From the NCBI GenBank assembly GCA_036971475.1, contig JBAIZL010000002.1, positions 229,324,643 through 229,388,642 of the forward strand: a stretch of 64,000 nucleotides of DNA. Reading direction: 5' to 3'. Below, piece after piece: positions 1-11,139 of this stretch. The notes under the pieces are model-generated. The model did not search any database, was not told the DNA's origin, and saw nothing but the letters and a program-made list of their open reading frames with translations. The number at the start of each line of letters is the position of its first letter. Positions within the stretch are counted from its first letter, which is position 1. The translations under genes and the position numbers were made by a program. The DNA is from Prosapia bicincta (taxonomy: Eukaryota; Arthropoda; Insecta; Hemiptera; Cercopidae).

Positions 1-1400
1 ATTAAATATATGACAAAGAAGTGAATACAATCTCATTACACTAATTGATTAAATACAGCTAAAAAACGAACCACAATAAGTCATTTTCAAGTGATAAAAT
101 CCTGAACGAAGAAATTTGACTATATTTGGTGAACAAAACCCCAGAGTTCAGTAGCTTCAGACAGGAACTACAAGATAAAATTGAAATAAATATCCAATTG
201 ATGAGCAAAGAGCAAGTTGACAAATAATGTACAAGATTCTTATTACACTTTTGCTATTACTTGCGAGCAGACATTTTGTTAACTAAAAGTTGTTAAATTG
301 TTAACTTATACTTGGAGGAAACGTTTTTGTCTTACGACTTCTTCAGCCTTGTATTTTTGCCGCTAGGAATGCTACAGTTGCGCTTCCTCAGTACCATTAT
401 TTTGAAATTTAGAAGTGATGTGATCGAAGAGTGTGTGTGATCTGTGCCGTGTTCGCATCACTTCTAACTTTCAAAATAATTATACCGAGGAAGCGCAACT
501 GCAGCATTCCTAGCGGCAAAAATACAAGGCTGAAGAAGTTGTAAGACGAAAACGTTTCCTCCTAGTGTAAGTTAACAATTTAACAACTTTTAGTTAACAA
601 AAAGTCTGGTCGCAAGTAATAACAAAAGTGTAATAAGAATTAACAACCAGCTTGTCATGAACAGCAACAAGATTTCGATATGTACAAGATTAATAGTGAT
701 TATAAAAACAAATAATAATATAAATAAGACTAATTATATCATTTGACGAAACAGCTAACCAGTAGAAATAACGAAATTCATTTTATAAAAAAAAAGATGA
801 AAAAATGACAGCAGCAGTCCAGAGATCCAATGAACAAAACCATCTTAAGTAGCAGGAGTAAAATAAAAAGAGGCGAATCCGTAATTCAAACAGGATTCTG
901 TAAACTTTTATCTTATATCTGCTTGACAATTAATATTTCAAATTTATTATTATTTTAAAATTTTTCCATCAAGGAATTTTATTATGCATTATTTATTTCA
1001 TAGATTTTTTAAGGTTACTAGGTTTGTAGATTAGTTTGTTCTGTATCATTAGTTTGAAGATTACAATCAGGATTGGGTTTAATACATTCAATATCAGAAA
1101 TTGGCACAACTTTCTTTGTGGTTATTTGTATAAAAAGTGTATAATGATCATAAAATATTTTCAGCTCTAAAAGTGATTAAAATCTTATTCATCCTATCAT
1201 AACCAGTACAAGAGAATTGATGCTTTTTTTCACATATCATATACATGATCGGTATTTAAGCTATTGGGATCAGCTCAAATTAAAATTTTAGAAAGTACAA
1301 ACATCCCTTGTCTTGTAAGTTTATTCGGCTTGTGCTTCTTTGTTCGTCTATCATAAGTTAAAGTCTATGCTATTTTTAGCAACATAATTTTCAACATTTA
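1..1400. repeat. Left arm of a large interrupted inverted repeat
   Basis: This arm reappears in reverse complement further right. Positions 1-84 match 8251-8334, about 634-673 match 7482-7522, 830-1015 match 5945-6138, and 1045-1400 match 4010-4360. The order is kept, so these are pieces of one arm rather than scattered repeats. The arm starts at the window edge and may continue beyond it. The stretch 85-238 has no partner that I could find. Identity is visibly imperfect (many substitutions and small gaps), so the duplication is old or one arm has decayed. Confidence 0.8.
239..637. mobile_element. Foldback MITE, long version (399 bp)
   Basis: The two halves are near-perfect reverse complements. 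They start with CTTATTACACTTTTGCTATT and meet around 430-450. The outer 60 bp (GTTAACTAAAAGTTG region) is shared with the 118-bp element at 7520-7637, so both belong to one family. No coding capacity is seen, so mobilisation would need a transposase supplied elsewhere. The superfamily is uncertain because the target duplication is not clear. The right flank at 638-673 is part of the large inverted repeat. Confidence 0.85.
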
Positions 1401-1688
1401 CAAAAATGAGAGTCTGTATTAGGCTTGGTTTGAATAGCTAGCCTACTAATTAAAGTTAAAAACATAATGTTTTCAAGCTTTCGTGGTCCATTCAGACGAC
1501 GTAATTCCTTGACTATTTCATTCTGGCTCAGATGTTTTAGTAGCATTTTCAACCCTATCGTGTTCTATTGTGGTAGCATAACCAGGCACTATGTTTTAGT
1601 TACATTATTATACACCTATTTTACAATCTACCGGTAATGTATCTAATTAGGATAGGTCTAGCTCCCAAAAAGTAATAACTTTGTTATA

Positions 1689-3006
1689 TAGTAATAGCCC
1701 TTACGCGATAGGTGGGGCCGAACGATAACCGTGTAAGTCGAATTTGCGTATAATTCCATTCGTATAATTCGCATATAATGTATAATTTTACTTACAATCA
1801 GAAAGGAATCATGTATAATTGGGACCAAAGACTAAATAAATTATTAATTTAGAAGAAAAGTGTGTATGTATAATCTTAAATACATAATACAACAAAAACT
1901 TATACTATATACAAACATATTGCAAAGAAGTAAGTAAAAAGAAGTTATTTTGACATAGAAGGCTTCATAAAATCAAATAAATTCATTTGACAAATTGAAG
2001 AATTTTTCTTCTCACACAGAATTTCTTTGAAACTCGCTATTTTTTTTTTTTTTTTTTTTTTTTTTGGTAGAAATACGCTTGGCATTGGAGTCTATGTTAT
2101 CCAAAATCTGTAAGCCTTACTCAATAAATAAAGGCATTGTGTCAAGTTTCTAACTTTCATTTCATCTTCTACGTCAACTGGGTCTACAGAATCTGCGTTT
2201 TTAAGGTCTTGCTCTTACACACGCATTTCTATGAACTCATCAATTAATTCTTACCTCCTGATTGTGTAAATCCAGCAGTTCTTGAACGTCATCATTATCC
2301 ACTTCTAATTTGAGTTGTCTGGTAAAACTGACCCCTTCCTCAATCACATCAGCAATTTCATCTGACTCTAGCACTGATTCCGCTTGAGTTTCAGTGGCGA
2401 AAAACCAAAAATATTCAACAGAGAGTTCGTTGGTATGTCCCATAGCTTCATACAGATGCGCAAATATTCTTTTTGTGTAATTAATCTCTAAATATTTTGA
2501 TGACTCTCTGATCTATCGGTTGAAGCAAACTAGTTGTGTTTGGTGGCAGAAATAGCACTTTCACGTGTGTGTCAAAATTAGTTAAACTTGTAGGAGGATG
2601 GTCAAGTGTATTGTCAATTAATAGCCATTACTTTAAAAGGAATTTGTTTAGAGCGACAATAACGTTTGACTTAAGGTACGAAATGATAACCAAACCAGTC
2701 CTCAAAAAGAGAAGCTGTCACTCAAGCCTTCTGATTAGACGTTTAATATCACTGCAAGATAGCTTTAGAAATATTTTGTAATGCCTTTGGATTTTCTGAG
2801 ATATAAACTATGAGAGGTTGGAACTTATAGTCACCAGCTGTATTTTTTCCAACTATCACTGTCAAGCGGTCTTTGACAGCCTTAAAACCTGGAAATATTT
2901 TCTCTTTATCCGCTATAAACCTTTTTTAGGCATTTTCTTCCAGAAAAAGCCAGTTTCTGTCTAATCAGGTAAGACGAGGTACCTAGCATAAGTCGAGGTA
3001 TTACTG
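1689..3006 (-). mobile_element. pogo/Tigger-like DNA transposon relic
   Basis: The right terminus, read on the minus strand, is CAGTAATACCTCGACTTATG, a typical pogo/Tigger end. The left end (TAGTAATAGCCCTTACGCG) is a decayed version of it. Both ends abut TA (1687-1688 and 3007-3008), the target duplication expected for this group. The interior (about 2150-2960) carries a broken DDE transposase. The element lies in the centre of the large inverted repeat. A run of 25 T at 2041-2065 interrupts it. Confidence 0.8.
2150..2960 (-). pseudogene. Tigger-like DDE transposase fragment
   Basis: Read on the minus strand, the fragments follow the order of a Tigger transposase catalytic domain. First comes KDRLTVIVGKNTAGDYKFQP, near the first catalytic aspartate region. 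Then comes VKVLFLPPNTTSLLQPIDQR, the highly conserved block before the last D, around 2500-2580. A C-terminal acidic tail contains DDVQELLDLHNQE (2240-2443). Stops and frameshifts separate the blocks, so it is not functional. The N-terminal CENP-B-type DNA-binding domain is missing. The family assignment rests on remembered motif patterns, but three ordered blocks make it firm. Confidence 0.85.
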
Positions 3007-3009
3007 TAC

Positions 3010-4009
3010 TGAAACACTTGAACATATGTTGATGTGATACACTTGCCTATGGTTTGCTCACCCAAAACAGCCATCCTCAATAATCAAATAAGTTCCACTA
3101 CAGGCAAATGTGACTTACCAATATAAGTTCAAGTGGTTTAGTATAAAACTAGTAGCTCAAATGAAGATGGAATCAAATAATGTTAACTTCGTCATCTTAT
3201 AGTTGAATACACCATGAGGTAATCTTACTGTAGTATATTTGTTGTTGAAACTAACCCATTCTAACTGTGTATATTCTTTGTATTTGCACTATAGTTATAT
3301 AAACAGATGGAATTTTATGGTATTAATTCATAATACACAAACAAAGATTGCAAATGTCAATGCACCGTTAGTTGCACTGAATACAACAGTGAATCATTTA
3401 GTTGATATTAGAAAACTTTTGACATTTTCTTTTGTATAGTTAAAACTTTTATTTAATTGAATGAGTAAGACATAATTCTAAATAAACTTATTATATCCCA
3501 AACAAAACTTGAAAGTTCTACATCAAAATGATTTTGCATATAATAATAAAATAATATACTACATGTTGTCTTTTTGAATATTATACAAACAGGAAAGATC
3601 CAACTAGAAGATCTCACTTGATAATAAAAATTATGTTGTCAGAAATATACTTGTGAGGAAAAACATGTACCTCGATGATTACAATTGGTTATTACTTTAG
3701 CTAATTGATGATCAGAAAGTATTAACCCTAATTCCCAGAACAAAAATAATTATACACTTGTCGACCAGGATACCAGGTTTTACAATATTTTTACACATAA
3801 GTAAATATAGTATGAGTGTAAGAAATATGTAGAAGTAAAACTACTTTTCAGAATACATTGTGTTTACTTTAAGAGAACCAGAATAACCTTTGTAGATAAA
3901 GCAAAATTGAATGGAATGAAGCGAGGAAACAAAACAATCAAAGCTCTTAAGGAATGTTGTGAGGCAAAGAACTGAATCTTACAGTCCTTTAAACAATATA
4001 TATATTAGC
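3010..4009. other. Centre of the inverted repeat, nothing recognised
   Basis: AT-rich sequence between the Tigger relic and the right arm. The short frame at 3239-3439 shows no family motif and is probably chance. Confidence 0.5.
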
Positions 4010-4369
4010 AATTTCTGATATGTTACTAGAAATGGTAGACTTCAACTTATGATAGACAAACAAAGAAGCACAAGCCAAATAAACTAATATGACAAGAAAT
4101 ATATGTACTTTTTAAAATTTTGATTTGAGCTGATCCCAACAGCTCGAATACGGATCATGTATGTGATATGTGAAAAAAAGCATCCATTCTCTTGTACCGG
4201 TTATAATAAGGTTTTATCCACTTTCAAAGATTTTAATCACTTTTAGAGCTCAAAAAATTTTATGATCAACTTACACTTTGTATACAAATAAAGTTGTGCC
4301 AATTTCTGATATGGAATGTATTAAACCAAAACCTAGTTGCAATCTACAAATGAACAGAAAGTCTTTTAA

Positions 4370-5673
4370 CCCTCGGGTAGCCGTGTGGGGTACAGTTGTA
4401 CCCCAGACGGTTTTGTTTCCCCTATAACTTGTTTTCAAGCTGTGGTTGTGGTGCGGGATGTCTAGTACCTTCAAATCGGTAGGCGGGCTACAAGGTCAGT
4501 TGGACGCCAGACGTTGCCATGTGTTAATCTGTGTGTAATTCTTAGTCAAAGTGATTTGGGGTACAACTGTACCCACGCGCCTATCTACGTCTCAATATGG
4601 CAAAGCGACCGGGTATGTGTGATGATGCGTATATAAGTGAACTTTTATATTTAGAGTCTAGTGACGAAGAAAATATTGTGGAAAATGATAGTGATGATGG
4701 GGAGGAAGAAAACGTGGAAGAAGAAATCTATGATTCAGATACAGAATACGTGGTACGGGATCATCGTGCCCTAGACAACGTGACTATTGATGAAGAGATG
4801 TTTGAAGATGATGATGATGATGGCACTCCTCTAGCCCATCTACATTTCGTAAGAGGTAAGCTAAAAAATGTTATGAAAAGGCGGAAAAATCCTCCACTAC
4901 CAAGAAATATCAGAATGAGGGCGGAAAATATAGTTGTAAGGCTTCCAGGACCTAGGGAAGTTGCTAGAGGAAAATTTTCTTTGATTGATTGTTTTAATTT
5001 CTTTATAAATGATACAGTAATAAGGATTATTATTACCTCTACTAATATTTAGATTGACCTACTCAAAGAACGATTCCAAAGCGACAGGGATGCAAGACAA
5101 ACGGACGAGGTAGAAATACGTGCCTTCCTAGGGATTCTAATGCTTTCCGGTACATTAGGGAGCAACAGGAAAAGAACCAAGCACATTTGGGACAACAGCA
5201 AAGGGTCTGGAGTTGAATCATGATATCTGGCAATGAGTGAGAAAATAGAGTGAGATAATATTCATATTAACTATCAAAGAAGTTGAAATAATGTATGTAT
5301 CGTATGTATAAGTTATTCCACGTAAATCTTATGTTTTTGTGTTTGTAATTAAACGTTCTATAAAAATCACCGCTTAAAATTATTTGTTACCTTGAGAAAA
5401 AAAAAGTTATACATGTGTAAAGTTACACATTTTTTTTTACTTCACAATTTAGGAAAACTCGAGTTTTCAAAATTTAACAGTATGGCCATTAAAAAATTAT
5501 AAAACAGGTAAAAAATAAATGATATCGTTCAGTGGTAGTGTATAAACACGTTCCTGATGTTTATTTTGTCTCAGTGTAAAAAATACATTTTGAAAAAAAT
5601 TATAAGAATTTGGGGTACACATGTACCCCACGCGCCTATTAACGTTATAAAAGTCTGCGCGCCTACCCGAGGG
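4370..5673 (+). mobile_element. piggyBac-like transposon, internally deleted, with TTAA duplications
   Basis: The element is 1304 bp. It starts CCCTCGGGTAGCC and ends with the matching inverse CCTACCCGAGGG. It is flanked on both sides by TTAA (4366-4369 and 5674-5677), the signature target site of piggyBac. Just inside each end, and again at about 4557, sits a GGGGTACA/TGTACCCC palindrome, a plausible transposase binding site. The length is about half that of a full piggyBac, and only the N-terminal part of the transposase remains. It inserted into the right arm of the large inverted repeat, so it is younger than that structure. Confidence 0.93.
4597..5223 (+). pseudogene. piggyBac transposase N-terminal part, one in-frame stop
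   Basis: The start at 4597 follows the second GTACCC palindrome. Residues 14-48 are strongly acidic (SSDEENIVENDSDDGEEEN), as is usual at the N terminus of piggyBac transposases. The frame stops at 5050-5052, but the same frame continues past that TAG with IDLLKERFQSD and then EIRAFLGILMLSG, the start of the conserved transposase core. It ends at a TGA at 5221-5223 after HIWDN. That is about 209 codons against roughly 550-600 in full-length relatives. The DDD catalytic residues are absent because of the internal deletion. Not functional; it could still provide binding ends. Confidence 0.9.
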
Positions 5674-5677
5674 TTAA

Positions 5678-5944
5678 TTGGTGAGCAGCTCTTTCACCCT
5701 AGTGAGAATAAATTACTCTGTATATTTCTACAAAGTTTGTTGAAATTGGCATAAAAGTGTATTAGATTTATGACAAAGCGAATAGTTTTCTGCTCAATGC
5801 AATTACACACATAGGCAAGAAACGGAATACTCAGGATGTGAAGCAGAGAGGAAACATCCTGAAAGAACTTTTACAATACTTAAATAGCAACATTAATAGT
5901 GTAAAAATAATAAAAAATTGATTATCAAAACTAATGGGGTAAAC
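5678..5944. other. Unassigned stretch
   Basis: AT-rich, without an open frame of note. It sits between the piggyBac insertion and the next matching piece of the inverted repeat, so it is itself probably an insertion or a region lost from the left arm. Confidence 0.4.
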
Positions 5945-6159
5945 TTACCCTAAAAAATGTATGAAATAAATAATTTATAATAAAATTTCTTGGTAGAAAA
6001 AAATTTTTTAATATTATTAAATATGAAACAAATTTTCAATGGGGGATAAGATAAAAGTTTACAGAATCCTGTTTGAGTAACAAATTTGCCTTTTAGTATT
6101 TTACTCTTGCTATTTAAGATGGTTTTGTTTTATTACCATCCTAATATTATGAGCATGTA

Positions 6160-6800
6160 AACATCTTTACAGAAGGATCAGTTGAGATGAAGAAGGGAAA
6201 AACAGGACTGGCCTATTTCAATCTGGAAACTGGAGAACATTTTTTACATCAGCCAACGCCCAGTCTAGCATAGATGGTGAATTACTAGTAATTAATGCTG
6301 CACTGGTAATCTATCTGCGAATCGGATATTTGTATTCTCACTGATTCGAAATCAACCCTCCAAGTTTTGGCGTTGCCATACAACTATGTCATACTTCTTT
6401 AGAGTTGCTGAATTGAGGAGGTAAATTGTGATGTTGCACGATGAAAGCAAAAGGATATTCTTCCAGGGGGTCTTTCCCCATTGCGGGTTGAAAACGAACG
6501 AAGAAGCTGATGAAGTAGAGAAATTGGCGTCATCAGTACAACAACCAAGATATATACTTTCTCATATATTGTCTAAAGTCCGCAAAGCAGTTTTTCAGGA
6601 GAAAGTGGACTGAAGAGTGGTCACAATGTCCTGTTGCTCGATCCCTATTTTACCATCAGAAAGAACCGGCAAAAGAGGACATGAATAGAGGAATCGAGAG
6701 AAATCTATGTACTTTCGCAGCCAGAGCTCAGACTGGACACATTTTAACCAAGGGTTACATTTACCAGTTGAATTTAGCTTTGTAGCTTTGTTCACCAAAT
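6160..6800 (+). pseudogene. Non-LTR retrotransposon RNase H relic
   Basis: Ordered RNase H blocks are spread over three frames. IFTEGSVEMKKGKTGLAYF (from 6163) is the first strand, with the catalytic Asp of the usual TDGS changed to Glu. Then come GELLVINAAL (the catalytic Glu region) and CILTDSKSTLQVL (second Asp). KTNEEADEVEKLASS (within 6428-6613) is the block with the last Asp. The tail ARAQTGHILTKGYIYQLNLA near 6720-6780 matches the post-RNase H segment of jockey/I-type ORF2 proteins. Frameshifts and stops make it dead. It is present only in the right arm, so it arrived after the duplication or was lost on the left. Confidence 0.82.
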
Positions 6801-7481
6801 ATGGTTGAATCTCTTTGTTCATGATTTCTTTCACCTAACCTGCCATCGGTCGTGTCCTGTTTTGTAATGTAAATCGTCGCGTCTATAGGGACCCCTATCA
6901 TTTACAAACACGTTATTTGTAGCCAAACACTTTCATGTAAAACTAAATTTTTAGATTCAAAATTGTTAAAAATATGTAATTTACAAGTTTTATAACAATT
7001 TTAGCAGTAAGAAAATATTTAAAATTAATTTACAGGATATGTTTAGATTAATGGAATTCAAACTATGCGGTGCTTAGTAAACTAGCCGTTATTTTAATTG
7101 CCTTCATGGCACATTATGCATATTGGGACCTTCGCTCTAGTATGCTCTTGACAGATTGATCTGTTAAATTCATGACCCTTCTGTTTTGTATATCGGTTCT
7201 TCGTTATTTGAAAGTAGGCCCCCAAAACACATTGTGGGGCCTTATCTGCAAATTTTTTTAAAATTATATCAAATTCTGTGTAAGTTCTGCTTCAAACAAT
7301 TACATTTTATATAATAAGTATAGTTCTTGAATTCCCATAAAGTGATTAATCAATAAATTTTAAAATAATTTATTCTAGTAAAAATGAATTTCATAAAAAC
7401 GTTTCATAATTTGGTAACAATTATTCTGACATGGAATTTGATTTCTAATAGGACATTCTTGACCAAATATATATATATCAT
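6801..7481. other. AT-rich stretch, nothing recognised
   Basis: No open frame, terminal repeat or RNA structure that I can support. It lies between the RNase H relic and the next matching piece of the inverted repeat. Confidence 0.4.
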
Positions 7482-7519
7482 AATCTTGTTGCTGCTCATG
7501 ATGAGCTGGTTGTTAATTA

Positions 7520-7637
7520 CTTATTACACTTTTGCTATTACTTGCGACCAGACTTTTTGTTAACTAAAGGTTGTTAAACTAAACAATCTTTAGTTAACAA
7601 AAAGTCTGGTCGCGAGTAATAGCAAAAGTGTAATAAG
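7520..7637. mobile_element. Foldback MITE, short version (118 bp)
   Basis: The arms CTTATTACACTTTTGCTATT and its inverse surround a very short centre. The arms match the outer part of the 399-bp element at 239-637, including CGACCAGACTTTTTGTTAAC. It sits where the mirrored copy of the left-arm MITE should be, next to matching flanking sequence (7482-7519). The short form therefore may be an internal deletion of the same insertion. Confidence 0.88.
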
Positions 7638-8250
7638 CAAATATATATATTTTTCTACTCTGATTGAGCGGTATGAACAAATTTTCAATTGAAGCTCTTT
7701 TCAAAAGATAAGCATTGCAATTGCCTTTGCTAACTGAATGAATATTCTTCTAGAAATTTTCATCCTAGTGTTTTCCTTATATATGATTAGAACTTTGATT
7801 CTTGCCAAGTTCAATAACCTGTTGAATGTAGCCATTGCCCGTCTCTGTTACTCACTCTTTTTACTGAGCATACCTTCTTCATCCTATCAACTACATCAAC
7901 TTCTTCCTTTGATAAGTTATAGGAAGAGATCACCACTGGTTTGAATGAATCTCCTATTTCGTAATCAATTTCATCTTCTGAATGTAATGTTTATAACACT
8001 ATGGCATTTGTGTTTTATTTTGGAATGTATAAAACCAAAAGTGTTCGATTATGATTGGCCCCGAACCCAAATACACTGCTAAAAACTGTAACACAAATGG
8101 TCGCACTGTTAGAACAGCCCTGACACTTTATCCCACAACGCTGCAGAACGCTTAGTTATCAGATTAACACTAAAAACTGGTTCAGATAAAGCCAATGACA
8201 CATAGCTAGCTCATCACAACTGTAGTGAAAAACAATAAACAATTTCCTTA
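7638..8250. other. Unassigned stretch
   Basis: The frame at 7738-7944 is hydrophobic, low in complexity and has no family motif. I see no supported gene here. Confidence 0.4.
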
Positions 8251-8334
8251 GACTTATTTTTGTTCGTTTTTTAGCTGTATTTAATCAGTTACTGTAGTGA
8301 TATTGTATCCACTTCTGTGTCCTATATATTTAAT

Positions 8335-9427
8335 TGTATTGCTATAGTCAGTGAGAATTTTCAGTTTTAACATATATGTTTTGCTGATTGCCATGGATAA
8401 TAGAATCCAACAGTATATAATCTGTATACCTACAATAAAATATAATACTTACTTCATAAAGCAATGTAAAGAACTGCTGAATAGTGCGTCTGTTAAGTTG
8501 CTCCTTGAACTCCTCACTTCCATTATCTCATTTTATACTCTCACATGCTTCTATTTATTCCGATTGGAATAGTTGACAGAAATTTTTTTTTCCATACTGT
8601 TTCAAGGTTTAAATTTTGTATCCTGTAACCATTTCAAATAATTATTAAAAAATACTTACTTCCACCAAAAAAAAAACAAGAAAAAAACAAAATTTATTAA
8701 ATATTTTTTTAAAAGTTGAAAATTAAAGGATTTGTTATATTAATCTGTTAAAAAATGCATAACCAATTCATAACATCAAGTTGATCATGCTACTAAATCA
8801 TAAAAATATTACTAAGGGAGGTAGTTTTTTGAAATATTACATTTTAAGTTTTACTCTTCTCAATGTCACTAAATATCTATCTACATTGTTATAAGGGACC
8901 TCATGATCATCTTCATCTCTAGCACAATTTTCAATCTGACTTTGCTAATGTATTAATTGTTTCACAATAACATTTATGTATAAAAATAATTAAAAATTGT
9001 TTTTAATGTTTTGATACTATACAAATCCAAGATAAATTTGTTGTCACCTATGACAGTTGTCCTCCAAAATGAACAGGTATTTATAAATAAATTTGTGTAC
9101 AAATCGTAAATGTCGTTGACTACAAAATAGTACTGATACCAATCAAAAAAAGGTAGATAAATGTTCAAGGTTCTTAATGCCGGCAATCACAAGTATTATC
9201 AAAATAAAATTACTTTAATACAATAGTTAATCAAATGATTATCAGATTGTAAGGATAAGTAGGCAGTGTTAAGTCACCCCATATTATCCCATGAAAATAT
9301 CATGTCATTTTTTCCCAAACTGGTTATATAACATAAGTTATTATAAATTTAACAAAAGAAAAAACAAATATATTTTTTCAAGTGTCCTCTGCAATATTCT
9401 AATTGAAGTACAGTAATTAAAGTGATC
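8335..9427. other. AT-rich stretch, nothing recognised
   Basis: Frames at 8351-8572 and 8974-9186 are short, compositionally ordinary AT-rich frames without motifs. Confidence 0.4.
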
Positions 9428-9915
9428 AGCCATTGGTGCGTGACCCTCTGTATTTTTGCTTCAGTAATGTTGATGTGGGTGACCTGCTGATCTCTAAGAA
9501 AGTTACGGGTTTAATATTTATAAAAAATATAGCTAACAAAACTAAAAGGAATATTTACAACTGTGATATTTGGTTTGCCCATATTTTCAGAGATATCACA
9601 ATATTAAAAGCTGATAATTACCAAAATTTTATTACAACTTTTAAAAACTTCTAACCCTAATTATATTTGATACAAAAGTGATAGTTTAGTCATTGGTGCC
9701 TGGCCGTCTATACTTTTGCTTCAATATTGATGTGGGTGACCTGCTGATCTCTAAGAAAGTTGTAAGTGTTACACGATTAATGTTTATAAAAAATATAGCT
9801 AACAAAACTATAAACAATATTTACAACCATATTGGGTACCTTGGCCATATTTTCAAAGATATCACAATATTAAAAGCTGGTAATTACTAAAACGTTAATA
9901 CAACTTTTAACACGT
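9428..9915 (+). repeat. Tandem duplication of a roughly 260-bp unit
   Basis: Two direct copies (about 9428-9655 and 9690-9915) share GATGTGGGTGACCTGCTGAT, TCTAAGAAAGTT, AAAAAATATAGCTAACAAAA and AGATATCACAATATTAAAAG in the same order. Small indels distinguish them. Both copies keep an open frame of 65-73 codons from an ATG/GTG (9433-9654 and 9693-9890). The frames match weakly because of the indels, so I read this as a non-coding repeat. Confidence 0.85.
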
Positions 9916-10114
9916 TGACTGCTAAAATACATGCAATGTAGTATGACAAATGCTAAAAAATTATTTTTCTAATTTTCTTACCAAAATGAAAAAATATAAA
10001 GATATAATGTCAATTCAAGCCATAAAAACCCTGTGGTAACCAATTTAAAATTGTGGTAGAGGGATCCCTGAAATGGGCATCTGGGGAAAGTAGTCTGCAC
10101 TGATTTGAACTAAA

Positions 10115-10941
10115 TAAGGCCTGTTTTCCATTGTAACACGTATAATATATTATGATAACACTAGTAAATTTGCAGCCCTCCGAACTATCAATGAAAAATA
10201 TCCTGCACCAGATTGGCTCCAAATTTACACAGATGGATCATCCATACCTGGATCAGGCGAAACAGGGGCTGCATACTACTGCTTATATTTTGAGGGATTT
10301 TCTGCTGTCGGGGCCCACCTTAGCTACTATGACAGTGAGGTGGCTGCCATATATGGTGCAGCAATAGAACTTGAGAACCTGACTGCTCCGGGTAGGGCCG
10401 TTTTCCTTGTTGACTCTAAGACCGCCATCATGAATCTCTCTGGGAACTCACGGACCGACTGTAGTAGAACAATAGAATGTAGAAGAAAACTAAATGCTCT
10501 CATAAATGCCGGGTGGGTACTTAATTTCCAGTGGATCCCGAGCCATGTAAACATCACTGGCAATGAAAAAGCTGATCAACTAGCCAAGCAGGGAACAAGC
10601 CTCCCCCAACCCGAGCATCTGAGTTCACTACATTCCTCCAGGTCCCTAATAAAGACGTCCACTAAAAAATGGAATCAAGGTCGATTGAGGGAGCCCTCAG
10701 CAGGAAAACGGTGGGAAAGTCTTGTGACGGGTAGACCAATTGACCAAAACTTGCCCCGATCTGTTAGCGTTGCAGCTTTCAGATTGAAGACCGGTCATGA
10801 TTACCTTGCTGCGCATCTCCACCACATTCATGTGCTACCAACCCCAGAGTGTCTGCTGTGTGGTGGTGAACTTATGAATGCCAAACACCTTAATGATTGC
10901 ACAGCCCTGGACTGGGCCCAGGATTACAACAGGCCAATCTG

Positions 10942-10944
<3 letters not shown>
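10115..10944 (+). pseudogene. Non-LTR retrotransposon ORF2, RNase H and C-terminal part
   Basis: The reading frame runs open from about 10120 and covers an RNase H domain with all four acidic residues: D in IYTDGSS (10231 region), E in SEVAAIYGAA, D in FLVDSKTAIMNL and D in NEKADQLAKQG after WIPSHVNITG. It continues into the typical jockey/R1/I-type tail VAAFRLKTGHDYLAAHLHHI and the zinc-knuckle-like PTPECLLCGG...AKHLNDC. The 5' part (endonuclease, reverse transcriptase) is missing, as in 5'-truncated LINE copies. The frame then runs into (AT)n at 10945 without its own stop. Well preserved compared with other relics here, so it is probably young. The M at 10340 is not a real start; the domain begins upstream. 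Confidence 0.93.

Positions 10945-10989
<45 letters not shown>
10945..10989. repeat. (AT)n microsatellite at the 3' end of the LINE fragment
   Basis: About 22 AT units directly abut the retrotransposon coding sequence. They could be the element's own simple-repeat tail or a target microsatellite. Confidence 0.95.
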
Positions 10990-10992
<3 letters not shown>

Positions 10993-11094
10993 TTAACGTT
11001 ATCCATTGTTTTTCCGTTGCACTGACTTTATGAAGTTAATATATTACTAGTGTAAGTAATTTTATCCACCATTAAGTGCAATAATTTTACCTTG

Positions 11095-11138
11095 AGTGAT
11101 GAGGCACCTTTCGGTCAATTGACCATTGTCGAATCACT
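11095..11138 (-). ncRNA. Decayed hammerhead ribozyme motif of a PLE
   Basis: On the minus strand this reads stem I AGTGAT, an 8-nt core, stem II GGTC-AATT-GACC, GAAA, stem III AGG-TG-CCT, C17, and then ATCACT, which closes stem I. Every helix pairs perfectly. The core is TCGACAAT instead of CTGANGAT: three transitions, including loss of the invariant CUG. The fold survives but catalysis is not expected. It follows the GIY-YIG relic at 11140-11512 on the same strand, where PLE hammerheads are known to occur. Confidence 0.65.
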
Positions 11139-11139
11139 G

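Larger units (their letters stand above)
4010..8334. repeat. Right arm of the large inverted repeat, broken by insertions
   Basis: Homologous pieces lie at 4010-4360, 5945-6138, 7482-7522 and 8251-8334, in mirrored order to the left arm. The gaps are partly explained by a piggyBac element (4370-5673), a retrotransposon RNase H relic (6160-6800) and a foldback MITE (7520-7637). The segments 5678-5944, 6801-7481 and 7638-8250 have no left-arm partner that I could recognise. Confidence 0.75.
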
